From the NCBI GenBank assembly GCA_028583415.1, contig CM053267.1, forward strand, positions 55,442,914 to 55,506,913: a stretch of DNA of 64,000 nt. The letters run 5' to 3'. The notes beneath the pieces were generated by a model. The model was not told the DNA's origin. It worked only from the letters and a program-made list of their open reading frames with translations, and searched no databases. Origin of the DNA: Protea cynaroides (taxonomy: Eukaryota > Streptophyta > Magnoliopsida > Proteales > Proteaceae). Position numbers and translations under genes: made by a program. Below, piece after piece: positions 34,048 through 45,107 of this stretch. Position 1 is the first letter of the stretch, and the number at the start of each line of letters is the position of its first letter.

Positions 34048-34688
34048 CAACTCCTTTAACTCGGTCGGGGCCATTCTGTATGGTGATTTAGACACCGGCG
34101 CCGAACCTGGTATAAGGTCTATCACAAATTTTGTAGCCCTGTCTGGTGGTAAACCTGGGAGATCTTCTGGAAATACATCTGGAAACTCTCGTACCACCTC
34201 TAGATCTTCCATCTTTGGCACCTTGGCAGTGATGTCGACTACAGAAACCAGATACCCCACTCCCCCTTACTCCAAGCATCGCTTGGCTTTTAGGGCGGAG
34301 AGAATCAGCTTCCGCTTCCTAGATAGCTTGATCCCAGCGAAACTATACTCCCTTCCCTCTTTGTCAATAAGCACAAGCTTCCTTTCACCACATAATAGGA
34401 CGGCTGAATGATGGCCTAGCCAATCCATTCCCAAAATGACATCAAAGTCTGCCATCTCGAGTAGTACTAGGTTTGCTTCTAAGTCTCGGCCCTCAATATA
34501 TACCGTACATTGTCCATAATATTCAGTCAAAGCCACTTCGACTCCTAGTGGAGAGAGAACTATCAAGCTTGGGTTCAAATGCTTGATTGGTAGCTCCATT
34601 TGGTTCCCAAAAGAAATCGAAACAAAGGAATGCGTGGCCCCAGAGTCAAATAATACTCTGGCGGGTATACCAGCTACATTTACAATTC
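34045..34688 (-). pseudogene. G2 protease and truncated start of RT linker
   Basis: Downstream of the putative intron the minus strand reads IVNVAGIPARVLFDSGATHSF with an intact Asp-Ser-Gly. Then come MADFDVILGMDWLGHHSAVL and RKRKLILSALKAKRCLE, followed by one in-frame TAA at about 34267. The frame continues through YLVSVVD, EFPDVFPEDLPGLPPDR and PYRMAPTELKEL. There the reading frame meets TAG because all of RT, RNase H and integrase has been deleted. The protease fold may be complete up to the TAA, so only this stop separates a Gag-protease product from being open. Confidence 0.85.
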
Positions 34689-36053
34689 CTGAAATTTTCT
34701 ATCATCCCTTAGTTCTATATGCGCATACACACAAATGATAAAGATAAGCCAAATAGTAAGGGATAGAGTCGTACCAGTGACCACATCAGGTGATGCAGCT
34801 GCCTCTTCAGTGGTGACCGCATAAACTTTTCCTTGCTGAGGAGGTTGCTTTTTCGGTAGAGTGCAGGTCCTTGCAATATGACCCACTTGCTGGCAGTTGA
34901 AACATTTTATATTCGGGTTGTATCCGGCGTTCTGTGGCACAGGGGGTGCCACATTGTTCCTTGCAGGCACTGTAGTGGTCGGAGCCCTGTATGGGCAGAA
35001 TGGTCTAGTATTACCGCCACCCGAACTCTCACTAGCAGGTCTCTTCACTCCCCTGTTCTGAGCAAAGAAGTTGTCCCTCTGACTGGACTCTATTACCCTC
35101 GCAACTTGCACAGCCTCGTTATAGATCTTCTTGTCCAGACCCAAGATGTGCTCTCTAATGCTCCCACGTAGTCCCATAGTGAACCTACGTGTCTTGGTCT
35201 CTTCCTCTTGCATACTTGCCGGTGCGAAGAAGAATAGTTCTTCATACCTCTGCTGATAAGCATCCACGGTCGACTGAGATTGCTGTAGGTTGAGAAACTC
35301 CTTCTTCATTTGATCCCTAAAACTCTTCAGAAAATATTTATCGAAGAAGGCAGATTTAAACATTTCCCAGCCCACCAATGTATACTTAGTCTCCGGATAT
35401 GCCCGTGTAGAATTCCACCAAGCATTTGCGTCTTCTTTCAGCATATGAGTGGCAAATAGAACTTTTTCCTCTTCTGTACATGTCATCAGACGAAAATTCT
35501 TCTCCATCTCTGCAACCCACTGTGCTAGCCACAATGGCTTCCCTGTTCTACCAGTGAATGATGAAGGCTTCAACTTCAGGAATCTGTCCACCGCCCTACT
35601 CAGATCGTGCTGTCCTTGCGTGTCTGCTCCGTACCATGGTGGTGGGTACGGATAAGCTCCCGGGTAAGCAGAAGGCGACGGGAACTGATGTGGTGGTGGT
35701 ATGTTCTGTGCTTGGCCCATCGGCCTTGGACTACCCTGCATCGGTTGTGAAGTATTTCTCTCTCCAGACTCAGGCGTACCTCCCGTGGGAACAGAACCTG
35801 TTGGCCTGAGCATCTTCAGTACCTCGCTCAGGAACTCCTTCTGTTGAGCTTGCATCTGATAGACCAGGTTTGTAACAATGGTCTCTGAATCCCTCTGGCG
35901 TGGCCCAGGTAAATTTGTTGGTACTTCTGGAACCTGTTCCTCCTCCACTTCTGGACTTGGCTCTCTAACATGGTCTCGTTCAACCTGTTCTTCCTCTAGG
36001 CGCATCCTGGCCTGATGACGTTTTCGACCCCTACGACCGTTTCCTCCCACCAT
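34680..36053 (-). CDS. Gag of G2 (intact, 457 codons if unspliced)
   Basis: Gag makes the particle shell and packages element RNA. The frame starts MVGGNGRRGRKRHQ and has an acidic, Pro/Gln-rich N-terminal third. The retrotransposon Gag domain follows at about residues 150-320, with DRFLKLKPSSFTGR, EEEKVLFATHMLKEDANAWW and FFAPASMQEEETKTRRFTMG. A CCHC knuckle, CFNCQQVGHIARTC, lies at about residues 384-397. The part before the putative donor at 34775 is 426 codons, the same as in G3. After it, 31 codons of hydrophobic, otherwise unrelated sequence lead to the stop, which fits intron sequence. This is one of two complete Gag frames in the window. Confidence 0.9.
   Translation of the reverse strand: MVGGNGRRGRKRHQARMRLEEEQVERDHVREPSPEVEEEQVPEVPTNLPGPRQRDSETIVTNLVYQMQAQQKEFLSEVLKMLRPTGSVPTGGTPESGERNTSQPMQGSPRPMGQAQNIPPPHQFPSPSAYPGAYPYPPPWYGADTQGQHDLSRAVDRFLKLKPSSFTGRTGKPLWLAQWVAEMEKNFRLMTCTEEEKVLFATHMLKEDANAWWNSTRAYPETKYTLVGWEMFKSAFFDKYFLKSFRDQMKKEFLNLQQSQSTVDAYQQRYEELFFFAPASMQEEETKTRRFTMGLRGSIREHILGLDKKIYNEAVQVARVIESSQRDNFFAQNRGVKRPASESSGGGNTRPFCPYRAPTTTVPARNNVAPPVPQNAGYNPNIKCFNCQQVGHIARTCTLPKKQPPQQGKVYAVTTEEAAASPDVVTGTTLSLTIWLIFIICVYAHIELRDDRKFQEL
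34689..34774 (-). other. putative 86-nt gag-protease intron of G2
   Basis: Donor ACTG|GTACGACT, acceptor AATTTCAG|GAATTG. Splicing joins VVTG to IVNVAGIPA in frame. The unspliced frame instead adds a short hydrophobic tail to Gag and stops at 34680. Confidence 0.6.
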
Positions 36054-36937
36054 CTCAGACTATTCTGTTTGGATCTAAGAAGAAGACATAACACGTGGGA
36101 ACCACAATAATAGTAGTGTTAGTCTTTGAATAATACAAGGGGAAATAGTCGAGAAATAAAATTTCAATTTACACAATTTTTTTTTAAAATTTTTTAGAAA
36201 TTTTCTAGCTTTTCTGGTGCATACCGGTCGCACCTCTGTGGAATATGCCGCGACCGGTATAGTCGACCGGTCAGAATTTAATTTCTGATCGAGACATTGC
36301 GGTCGCATGTCTGGGAGATACCAGTCGACACTCTGTATACAGTGTTGCGACCGGTATAGTTGACCGGTCAGAATTAGAATTCTGACCGAGACATAGCGGT
36401 CGCACACCTGGGCTGATACCGGTCGACCGGTATAGGCAAAACCATCGACCGATATGCCCAAATTAGCTTTAAAATCGTGAAAAAGTGAGAATTTCTTACT
36501 TTTTCTTTTCTTCTTTCTCTCCGGTGGCGATTTCCCTCTAGGTTCCGAGTTGCTACAGTCCGACCGGTGCTATTTGAAGCCGATTCCTTCCATTCCAAGC
36601 GTAGAACATCGTCTCCAGGTAGGTCTCTTCCCTCTCTCTCATGTTTTTACAATTTTTCCATATCGTCTATATGTAGAAATTTAGGTTTTTCATTGTTCGA
36701 GATGTTTCAACCGTAGGAACTCTTTTCCTTTGGCTAGGAAAGGGTTTAGGGACCCCCAAGAGCAAAATCCCTCAACCAATTTGGGGTTTCACCAAACGGT
36801 TTTGATAAAAATCGAATTTTTACACCTTTTAACCTAGGTTTTCCCAAAATTTTTGAAAATTCTTGATTTTTCTCAATTTCTTGAAATTTCTCATTGTAAT
36901 TGCTTGTGATTGGTTTGTTGAAGAGTGTGGGGGTTAC
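36054..36937. promoter_or_regulatory. divergent leader between gag and aORF of G2
   Basis: Non-coding. Many ACCGGTCGACCGGTA-type palindromes and CGACCG words lie at 36218-36460 and 36555-36570. A possible extra donor, CCAG|GTAGGT, lies near 36618 on the aORF strand. The rest, 36620-36937, aligns with the G3 leader 50440-50760 and shows no reading frame of note. Confidence 0.5.
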
Positions 36938-37066
36938 GTAAGTCCTCCTCCCCATGTTTTTGGGTGAGTTCGAGGCTTTTTTCCAATTTATAGTCGTTAT
37001 GCTGCCAAAATTTTGACAATTTTTGATAATTTCTAACTTTTATCTTGTTTTTCTTTTGTTTTGCAG
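36938..37066 (+). other. putative 129-nt 5' UTR intron of aORF-G2
   Basis: Donor GTAAGTCCTC at 36938, pyrimidine-rich tract and TTTTGCAG ending at 37066, seven bases before the ATG. Confidence 0.62.
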
Positions 37067-37073
37067 TTTAAAA

Positions 37074-38308
37074 ATGGCTCCTCGACGTGCTCTCGGGAAA
37101 CGCCCTCACGGCTCGAGCTCGCGTGCTCCCCAGCCACCAGTCCCCCATCTTGACGAGCACTGGTTTCGATCTGTTGAGGCACAAGCTCGATTCCCATAGT
37201 TCGATAATAAGAGCATAGAATCCGGGCGTCGGGTTAACTTGGAGCAGTTAGACCGGTTCGACGTGCGAGTGGCGTTCGACAGACTTGGTTGGTTGCCCGT
37301 CATTTCATACACCTACACCTCCCGTCCTAACCTGGTTAAGCATTTCTTTGCTAACCTGGAGCTGCACGGAGATGTGAACGATCACAACCAAGGTAGGGAT
37401 TTACGTATCTCCAGTTATGTCCGGGGTGTTCCCATTTCCTTTAACACCCATCAGCTGGCCGACCTTCTAGGGGTTCCAAATGATGGAGACCTAGTATATT
37501 GCCCTCCCAAAGCGAAGGGCTATCTGACTGAGGACCTACGTCAAGAGATAGCTCATCAGATCCTTAACCCTGGGGCTCCTATGAAGGCGGCTAGCTTGAG
37601 ACCTGTACCTCGGGTCTACAGTCGCATCATCCAGCACAACATCGTCCCCCAGAGCGGCCATTATAGTGAGTTATCCCAGCTCACTCAGGACATCACTTAC
37701 CTGGCGTGCATCGGGGAGCGGGTCTCTCTCCCATACCTCATCATTAGGACCATGCATCAGGCGACCCTGGCCGATCAGGCCAGTAACCTTCCATATGGTC
37801 GTCTCATCACCTACCTGTTACGTCGTCTGGGCGTGAGCATGAGAGGCGAGGTGACCGTTGAGGATACTATGACGTCCGATATAGACTGGGACGCCATTCA
37901 GAGGATGCAGATGGTTGATCTGCAAGTTAGCGATGACGAGTTGGAGGCTCGCCCTCGCCCTCTTGGGAGGGTAGCAACCGTGGCGGCAACAGCAGCAGCA
38001 GCCAATGCGGCCTATGCAGTCGAGCTCGAGCGGGATGATGATGAGGATAGGGCCGAGGGTGTACCAGTGCCAGCTCCACAGCCTACACCAGCAGCACCAC
38101 CATCTACCTCTATCGCTGGACCATCTCAGCCTCCCTCTGACACCATGATGGGTATGATGAGCCACGACTTGGCGAGATGAGCCACGACTTGGCGCAGTTG
38201 GCTCGCAGTCTCAGGGTCACACAGGATCAGGTGCACTGGCTCAGGGTTGCTTACGAGCGAGACTATGACATAGCAGACCCTATTCCTCCCAGGCCCCCTA
38301 CCCCATGA
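37074..38308 (+). pseudogene. aORF of G2, antisense to gag (two lesions)
   Basis: Starts MAPRRALGKRPHGSS. TAG at 37197 stands where G3 has TGG (FPWFDNK). The frame is then open from 37239 for 313 codons. It contains RVNLEQLDRFDV, GWLPVISY, NLVKHFFANLELHGDV, SYVRGVPISFNTHQLADLLG, RVYSRIIQHNIVPQSGHYSEL, LPYLIIRTMHQA, GRLITYLLRRLGVSM and TSDIDWDAIQRMQMVDLQVSDDELE. An Ala-rich and acidic stretch and a Pro-rich tail follow. A 20-bp tandem duplication (GATGAGCCACGACTTGGCG words at 38156 and 38176) shifts the frame near the end. The ancestral stop would be TGA at 38306. No catalytic motif is recognised. The core resembles the putative plant transposon protein family from memory. Confidence 0.82.
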
Positions 38309-38353
38309 TTGTCCCCTTTTATTTTATTCTCTTTTGCATATGACTGTTATATA

Positions 38354-38389
38354 ACAGGGTAACTGTCCGATTTGTGGACTGTACCCTGT
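38354..38389 (+). repeat. inverted repeat after aORF-G2
   Basis: Arms ACAGGGTAACTGTCC and GGACTGTACCCTGT around a five- to six-base loop, 45 bp after the ancestral aORF stop. The equivalent G1 arms read CAGAGTA/TACTCTG, a paired change that keeps the stem. 38390-38624 is an AT-rich spacer without a gene. Confidence 0.82.
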
Positions 38390-38624
38390 AGCACTATTTC
38401 GTTTGATACTTGATTTCTTATTTAATGAAAGTTTCATGTTTCACCTATCTAGTGTGTTTGTACATGTTAAGTTTCATATTTAGAATAATACATTATTCTC
38501 TTTCTTAGTCTGTCTCAGGTATCAAACAATGCTTAGGGTGTGTTTGTATTAAAATTTTTAATATTTTCTAACTTAGTTCCTCGACTTAGTTAAGTGCAAT
38601 GTGGTTTGTTGGACAGAGCCCGAG

Positions 38625-38637
38625 AGCTCTGATACCA
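38625..38637 (-). promoter_or_regulatory. primer binding site of G2
   Basis: The minus strand reads TGGTATCAGAGCT three bases after the LTR end, complementary to the 3' end of initiator-Met tRNA. It overlaps a short palindrome with the following GCTCTG words. Confidence 0.9.
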
Positions 38638-38640
38638 AGT

Positions 38641-40973
38641 TGTCACACCCCAAATTCTGATCCAACCAGAATGGTGTGAGTGAACCGTCATTGAACCAAC
38701 GGTTCACCCCAGGATCTCGAATAGGCCGTGTCCACTCATACAAACCATTACACATAACCACAATCAGAATATAAATATACAGCGGAAGACTTTAAATAAA
38801 ACGAACTGAGTATCTATTGATAACTTAAATAAATATCTAATTATCCAAATTCAAACACATAAAATAATATCATTACATCCCTTTAATCCAATCAAAAATA
38901 AGGAAATTAAATAAAGAAAACAAATCAAAGGTACACGCAGAAAGGGCACTCGCATGAAGCGTCATGCTCGTCCTCTCCTGCCTGTACGTCCAACGCCACA
39001 ACACCAACATACACAGGAGCATTCATATAGTCGTCCACAGTGTAACCTGCATCAACATCTAAAAATAATTTACGTATAAAGGGTGAGCTCACAACACAGC
39101 TCAGTAAGACAATCAGACAGTTTCACAATATTATGCATGAGTAACAATCATTTTATGCTGTGGTCTGGTTTTAAGTTTACAATGTGCTATAGAAAGGTTT
39201 GGTGGCCCCCGCACCTCTATACACGAGTGTGTGGCACCTCATGGTTCACACCCCCATTGGCCCACATGCACCCATCATGGAATATAGATAGAGCTAAGAT
39301 ACCCACGTACCTCCCCTGATACTCTACCCATACCAGTACCTAAGCCCCTACTGGCCAGGGCTCGCAAACTGGGCTCGCAGCTAACCAATCCTATATGTCA
39401 TCATTGTACGCTCTATCCCAGTACAACCGTCTACGGCATAGAGATAGAGCTAAGGCATTCCCACACCTCCCCTGATGCACTATCCGCAACTAACTCACTA
39501 GGATAGAAACAATACGCAGGTAGACCCTATCCCAACATAACTCCCTACGGCATAGAGATAGAGCTAAAGTATCGTAGACAAGCCAGCGTCGACTCGGAGG
39601 CCACAGTACCACATAACAGTGGCGGGGACAACATCAATATCGGAGACCACCGTACCACGACCTTCCCCTGATGCCCCACCCGTGCCAAGCATGTTAAGAC
39701 AGAATACTACAAAAGGTGCTAATGTGAAGAGCGATCCTAGGCCCATGCCCCACTCCACACACTAACGAAAACAATCACATGCCTAACAATCACATCCTAT
39801 AAATGCATGAACAGTAATAATAACCGAAAGTACAGGATGGCATGTGAATATGCATAAACAACACATCTCATATAATCGGGTGATTAACAATAATTTACTG
39901 TCCATTAATTATTAGGTTTAGGTCAGATTCTCTTACCTGACGCTCGTTCGGTAACTTGCTCCACGTCGCAAGATCCAAACGATAAGTCACAAAGTCCTTC
40001 AAGATTATTTGGGTTTCATTAGAATATATTGTTTAGAGTTTCATGTTGGTCGAAAACCAACAAAGTTACAAAATACCCTCACAGAGCTGACCGGTGGCAT
40101 GTACCGATCGCAACTCTGTGGGAAAGACTGGCGACCGGTATGGTCAGCCGGTCCCCACAGACCAGCCTCCCGAGGGATACCGGTGGCAACATACCGGTCG
40201 CACCATGTGCAACCGGTATAGTCGACCGATATGTCTCCGGAAGACCATACATGGGTTTTCGACTGCCGTCGATCATCCTCCATGGATTTCCAAGGTTTCT
40301 CCTATCCATTCTAAGTCTAATCTTTGAGTTAGGGTTATCCCCAACTCATTAAAGTCCAGTTTCGATGAATATCATCTCGAAACTCGAATCCAGGGTTTGA
40401 CGGCAACTTAGGGTTTATTTGTCAATTTAGGGTTTTAGATCAATACCTACTTTGCATGGTATTGATCCACCCACACAACTAACATAGGGTAAGAAGATTG
40501 ATTCAAACACTTACCGTTGACTGGCGTAGCGCGAGCTTCGTCGAACGGTAATGGCAGCACCTTCTTCTTCTTCCTAGCTCCTTCTCCTTTCCAACCTCTT
40601 TCTTTTCTCTAGGATTTGCGAGAGACAATGGAAAGGATTTGAGGAGGCTTAAGGGTGTATTTATAGGCTAAAAATAGGGTTTTGTAACCCTACTAGGATT
40701 AGAAAACTTCTAGGATTCGAAATCAGAAAAATGGGACCCGTAAAGACCAATTTCTAGATCCCCGCACTTAGCTGCGCAAGCCATACCGGTCGACCGGTAC
40801 CAAGACCGGTACCATCGACCGGTCAACATTAAATGATGACTATTTGGTCGTATTTGGTCCGATTTCATACCTGTTTGTCATCCGCTTGTCTCGTCTGGCC
40901 CGGTGATGATCGGAAGACCTGTCACGACACAAAACCAAGGTTTAGACCGGGTTTACGGGGTGCGGGTCTTACA
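38641..40973 (-). mobile_element. 5' LTR of G2
   Basis: Plus-strand edges are TGTCACACCC and GGGTCTTACA, followed by TSD gtaat. The minus-strand TATA box is at 40666-40657. CCGGTCG clusters lie at 40089-40240 and 40783-40827. It is nearly identical to 31666-33994. Confidence 0.93.
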
Positions 40974-42176
40974 GTAATATTGGATGACATGTGAGATTCA
41001 CATTACAAGCAAGCAAACATAGAATCAATTATAGCATTGGACTCAATAAAATAAAATAGTTTATTATTATCTGATTAGTTTAGGTCTTGTTCCCTCATCT
41101 GTTAACAATTTTTGATCTCCTTCCAAGCCTTTTCAACTCTCTGTGAGTCAATTTAGTAACCTAAAAGTTATATGAATTTAAGTTAGGATTCATGTGTAAT
41201 ATGTTACAGTAGTCGAAAAATGAAACAGATCACTGATAGGTGACTGATTGGTCTCATGCTGTGTCGACCATACCACGTACAGTCGATACCTTAAGGTCGC
41301 ACTATATGCAACCATACCTGCGACCATAAGTTTCCTGAATTCTTCCTGAATAACTATGGTTGATACTCTGGTCATCCTATGGTCGATTGTAGCTGCGACC
41401 ATAGAAGTTTAATGTGATTTTTACTTCCAATACGAATTCCTCCTCTTGGCTCATCAACAAGGTTCTCCCTAATGATCATTTTAAGGCCAAAATTCTTAGT
41501 TTTACCAAGCTAATTATTCTAACCCATTCTCCATGATCCCCCTTTGAGATTTGCTTAGAAAATCCCATAGTTGAATCCCTACATTGGGTTTTGTTTTACA
41601 ATTTATGTTAGAAAGTCCTACTCTTGGGATTCTAAGGCTACAAAGACGAGGTTCATACCTTACTTGTTGTAGAGAGTCTGTAGAACTCCTTCTCTCAGCC
41701 TTCTTCTTAGTCTTTCTAGTCTTCTCTCCTTCTCCTTCTCTTCCTTTTCTTACTCTAGGGTTTGATAATTTTCTAAAAATGTGAAAAAGAGTTGAGGAAC
41801 ATCCTTTATATAGAAAGAAACTCTCTATATAGGGTTCTCCAATAATAGGAAAGAGATCTCTCTTTTATTTGAAAAGTTTTCAAACTTGAAGTCTGATTTG
41901 GGGCCGTACGGTCAGATGTACAGTCCAAAATCCATTGACCATATGCTTGAAAACATCGACCGTACTATTATTTATCAGTGGTCTTCATTTATCATCGTAT
42001 TGTCGACCGTACCTACCCAGGTAGTCGGCCATACACTTGGTTTTAAGTGTTTTTCAGTCGATTAGCTTACCTGGTCTCATGGTCCTCCTTCACATGCTCG
42101 GTCCACTTGATCCAACAATGATGGGAAGACTTGACACAACATGGTTAAACCGGATTTGTAGAGTGTGGGTCTTATA

Positions 42177-42290
42177 ACTCCCCCTACATAAATTTCATCT
42201 TTGAAATTTACACATACCTTCCGGGTCGAATAGGTGAGGATATTGCGTCCGCATGGTGTTCTTTTCTTCCCATGTGACTTCTTCTATATC
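42177..42290 (-). promoter_or_regulatory. 3' untranslated end and polypurine tract of G5
   Basis: The minus strand reads GTAGGGGGAGT immediately before the LTR. The sequence towards 42290 is the decayed end of the integrase frame. Confidence 0.6.
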
Positions 42291-43600
42291 TTGGCTTCTC
42301 CAAGTAACTTTAATATAATAGATGTCACGGTTGCGAAGACGTTGTACCTTTCGACTAGTGATTTCAAGAGGTCCACTTCGAATGTCAAGTCTTCAGTCAA
42401 ATCCGGTGGATCCATCATTAACATGTGTGTTGGATCTCTGACGTACTTATTCAATTATGAAACATGGAATACATCATGTACGCTAGACATCGATAGTGGT
42501 AGTGCTAACTGATATGCTACCTTCCCACGCCTTGTCAGGATCTCATAAGGTCCAATACATCTGGGACACAGCTTTACCTTCTGTCTGAATCGTTTTAAAT
42601 TGCTCATATGAGATATTTTTAGAAATACCTTATCACATGTAGTGAATTCAAGGTCTCTGCATCGATTATCTGCATACTGCTTCTGATGGTTCTGAGCTAT
42701 TTGGACCATTTCCTTAATGATGTCAACTACTTGACAAGTCTCTTCGATAAAATCTGGTCCAACAATTCTCAGTTCCCCAATCTCGTTCCAAAATAAAGTA
42801 GTTCGACAGTTCCTACCATAAAGTACTTCATAGGGCGACATTTATATTGTAGCCCGATAGATATTGTTATAAGCAAACTCGATCAACGGTAACTTTTTGT
42901 CCCATGATCCTTTGAAATTAATCACACAAGCTCGGAGCATGTCTTCCAAAATCTGAATGGTGCGCTCGGACTGTCCATCGCTCTGGGGTGAAATGCGGTA
43001 CTGAATTTCAACGTTGTACCCACAGCCTTCTGCAATCCTTTCCAAAACATTGAGGTAAAGCGTGGATCTTTATCGGACACAATGCCTTCAGGTACACCAT
43101 GCAATTTGATAATATTATCCACATACAGCTTAGCTAGCCTCTCTAGGGTATACTGAGGTCGTATAGCTATAAAACGAGCTGTCTTAGTCAAACAATCTAC
43201 AATCACCTAGACTGCGTCAACTACTCTGGGAGTCAATGGTAACTCTGTGATGAAGTCCATAGTAATACAATCCCATTTTCAAGCTGGTTTAGGTAATGGC
43301 TGTAATAAGCCTGTAGGTCTTTGCCTTTTAGCCTTTACCTGCTGACAATTCAGGCACTGAGACACATATCTAGCTATATCTGCTTTCATTCCCCTCTACC
43401 AATGTAGTTTCTTTAAATCATGATACATCTTTGTACTCTTAGGATATTTCGAATAAGTAGTGGTGTGGGCTTCCTTCATTAGTCTGTATCTAATATCTAA
43501 ACCTTCACTTTCAAGAACACACACTCTCCCTTTATATCTTAGTACCTTTTCGATGTCCAACGTGAAATCAGAAATAGTCCTTCCTTTTTCAAGGTCTTCT
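42291..43600 (-). pseudogene. G5 integrase and chromodomain (decayed)
   Basis: The minus strand from 43600: the zinc-binding part is only recognisable in pieces (CLNCQ near 43340). The core follows at 43206-42922 with DCLTKTARFIAIRPQYTLE, PEGIVSDKDPRFTSMFW and an altered FHPRAMDSPSAP, where relatives have FHPQTDGQSER. In an overlapping frame at 43045-42842, SDGQSERTIQILEDMLRAC is preserved. Then come MSPYEVLYGRNCRTTLFWNE and KVFLKISHMSNLKRF (42841-42455) and YQLALPLSMSSVHDVFH. The chromodomain region (42450-42300) is frameshifted. Frames change at least three times, so no protein is made. Confidence 0.86.
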
Positions 43601-45100
43601 TATACTGTTCTCAGATAGGGGTCTGATTGAATAGTTGCTTTCACTTCGTCTATCAGATCAGGTACAATCTTCAATGTAGCAAACATGTTTGAAAATCGAT
43701 GAATAAATCCTAGGTCGGTTAATCCATCTGGTTTATCAATCACGAACTGCTCATTGCCACAATTGAATACTCTTCCTGTAACGCACATTGCAGCATTTGT
43801 GTTAGTTTTTTCCTGATATTTTGTCATCGCTTTTCTGCTTAGTGCATCAGTAACCACATTAGCTTTCCTGGATGATACTGGATATCGTAATTGTAATCCT
43901 TTAACAACTCCAGCCATCTCCTTTGTCTCATGTTCAACTCCTTCTGATTGAAAAGATGAATGAGACTCTTATGATCTGATTTAATCTGAAACTTCTCTCC
44001 ATACAAATAATGTCTTCATATCTTGACCGCATGTACCACCGCTGCTAATTCCAAGTCATGAATAGGGTAATTCATCTCATGTGTCTTTAATTGTCTGGAA
44101 GCATACGTAATTACTTGCTCTCCTTATATGAGCATACATCCTAACCCTAACCCAGACACATCGGTGTACAAGGTAAATGATTGTCCTGGGATCAAAATAG
44201 TCAAGATGGGAGCCGATATCAGTCTTTCCTTCAATGTTTAGAAACACTCTTCACATTTGTCGATCCAAACAAATTTTCTCATTTCTTGGTCAGATTGGTG
44301 AGAGGTACGACAATTCTAAAGTAATCTTCCACGAGTCGTCGATAATACCGAACTAAACCCAAGAAACTTTTAATTTCTGTAACATTCTTAGGTGTTTCCC
44401 ATTTTACAATAGCTTCAATCTTGCTAGGATCCACTTTAATTCCTTCAGCCGATACAACATGGGCTAAGAAAGTGACTTCATTTATCCAGAACTTACACTT
44501 AGTAGATTTAGCGTAAAGCTTATCTGTTCTTAGTCGCTGCAGGGCGACTCTAAGATTTGTGATATGAGTTTCTTTGTCCATGGAGTATACCAGGATGTCG
44601 TCTATAAATACAATGACCGATATATCCAGCATATCGTGGAATACCCGATTCTTGAGTTCCATGAAAGTTACTGGTGCGTTAGTCAATCCGAAAGACATAA
44701 CTAGAAATTCGTAATGTCTATATCTAGTTCTGAATGCTATCTTTGGAATATTACCTTCCTTGATCTTCAACTGATGGTATCCTGACTGGAGATCAATCTT
44801 GGAGAACACTTTGGCACCTTGCAACTGGTCGAATAAAGCATCGATCCGAGGTAATGGATACTTGTTCTTGATCATGAGCTTGTTCAATTCTCGATAATCT
44901 ATACAAAGTCAAACGCTACCGTCCTTTTTTTTTACGAACAGCACTGGCGCTCCCCATGGTGATATACTGGGTCGAATGTAACCCTTGTCTAGTAACTCCT
45001 GTAATTGTACCTTCAATTCCATCAGTTCAGTAGGAGTCATTCAATAGGGTACCTTAGATACTGGTGCAGCTTCGGGTATAAGGTCTATAACAAACTCTGT
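43601..45100 (-). pseudogene. G5 reverse transcriptase and RNase H (decayed)
   Basis: The minus strand at 44887-44279 holds 202 open codons of RT. They start MNKLMIKNKYPLPRIDALFD, go through GAKVFSKIDLQSGYHQLK, FGLTNAPVTFM and the catalytic FIDD box, and reach SFLGLVRYYRR. Upstream, the conserved RLCIDYREL part has a stop or frame change near 44900. RNase H (44270-43920) shows ASRQLK- and HDLELA-like remnants in shifted frames. At 43917-43600 the linker reads VVTDALSRKAMTKYQEK and ATLKIVPDLIDEVK, as in G1. Several RT residues differ from G1 and G3 in otherwise fixed blocks (DLQSGY for DLRSGY). Confidence 0.88.
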
Positions 45101-45107
45101 CGCTCGA

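Larger units (their letters stand above)
31666..40973 (-). mobile_element. chromovirus G2, non-autonomous deletion derivative
   Basis: Both LTRs are full length (2329 and 2333 bp) and differ at only a few percent of positions by eye, with TSD gtaat. The minus-strand order is 5' LTR, primer site, aORF, leader, gag, protease, then directly the 3' untranslated end and 3' LTR. RT, RNase H and integrase are missing, removed at a GGAGTTG repeat (34048-34054). Gag is intact. The element could have been carried by a related complete copy such as G3, whose LTRs and Gag are very similar. Confidence 0.92.
30540..42176 (-). mobile_element. 3' LTR of G5, split by G2
   Basis: The LTR parts are 30540-31665 and 40974-42176, about 2.3 kb together. 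At 31661-31665 and 40974-40978 the TSD gtaat flanks G2. The uninterrupted sequence is seen in the other G5 LTR near 62181-62195. A CTTTATATAG TATA-like box lies at 41804-41813. TATGGTCG/CGACCATA clusters lie at 41225-41405 and 41905-42060. The end reads CTTATA, where CTTACA is expected. Confidence 0.88.
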
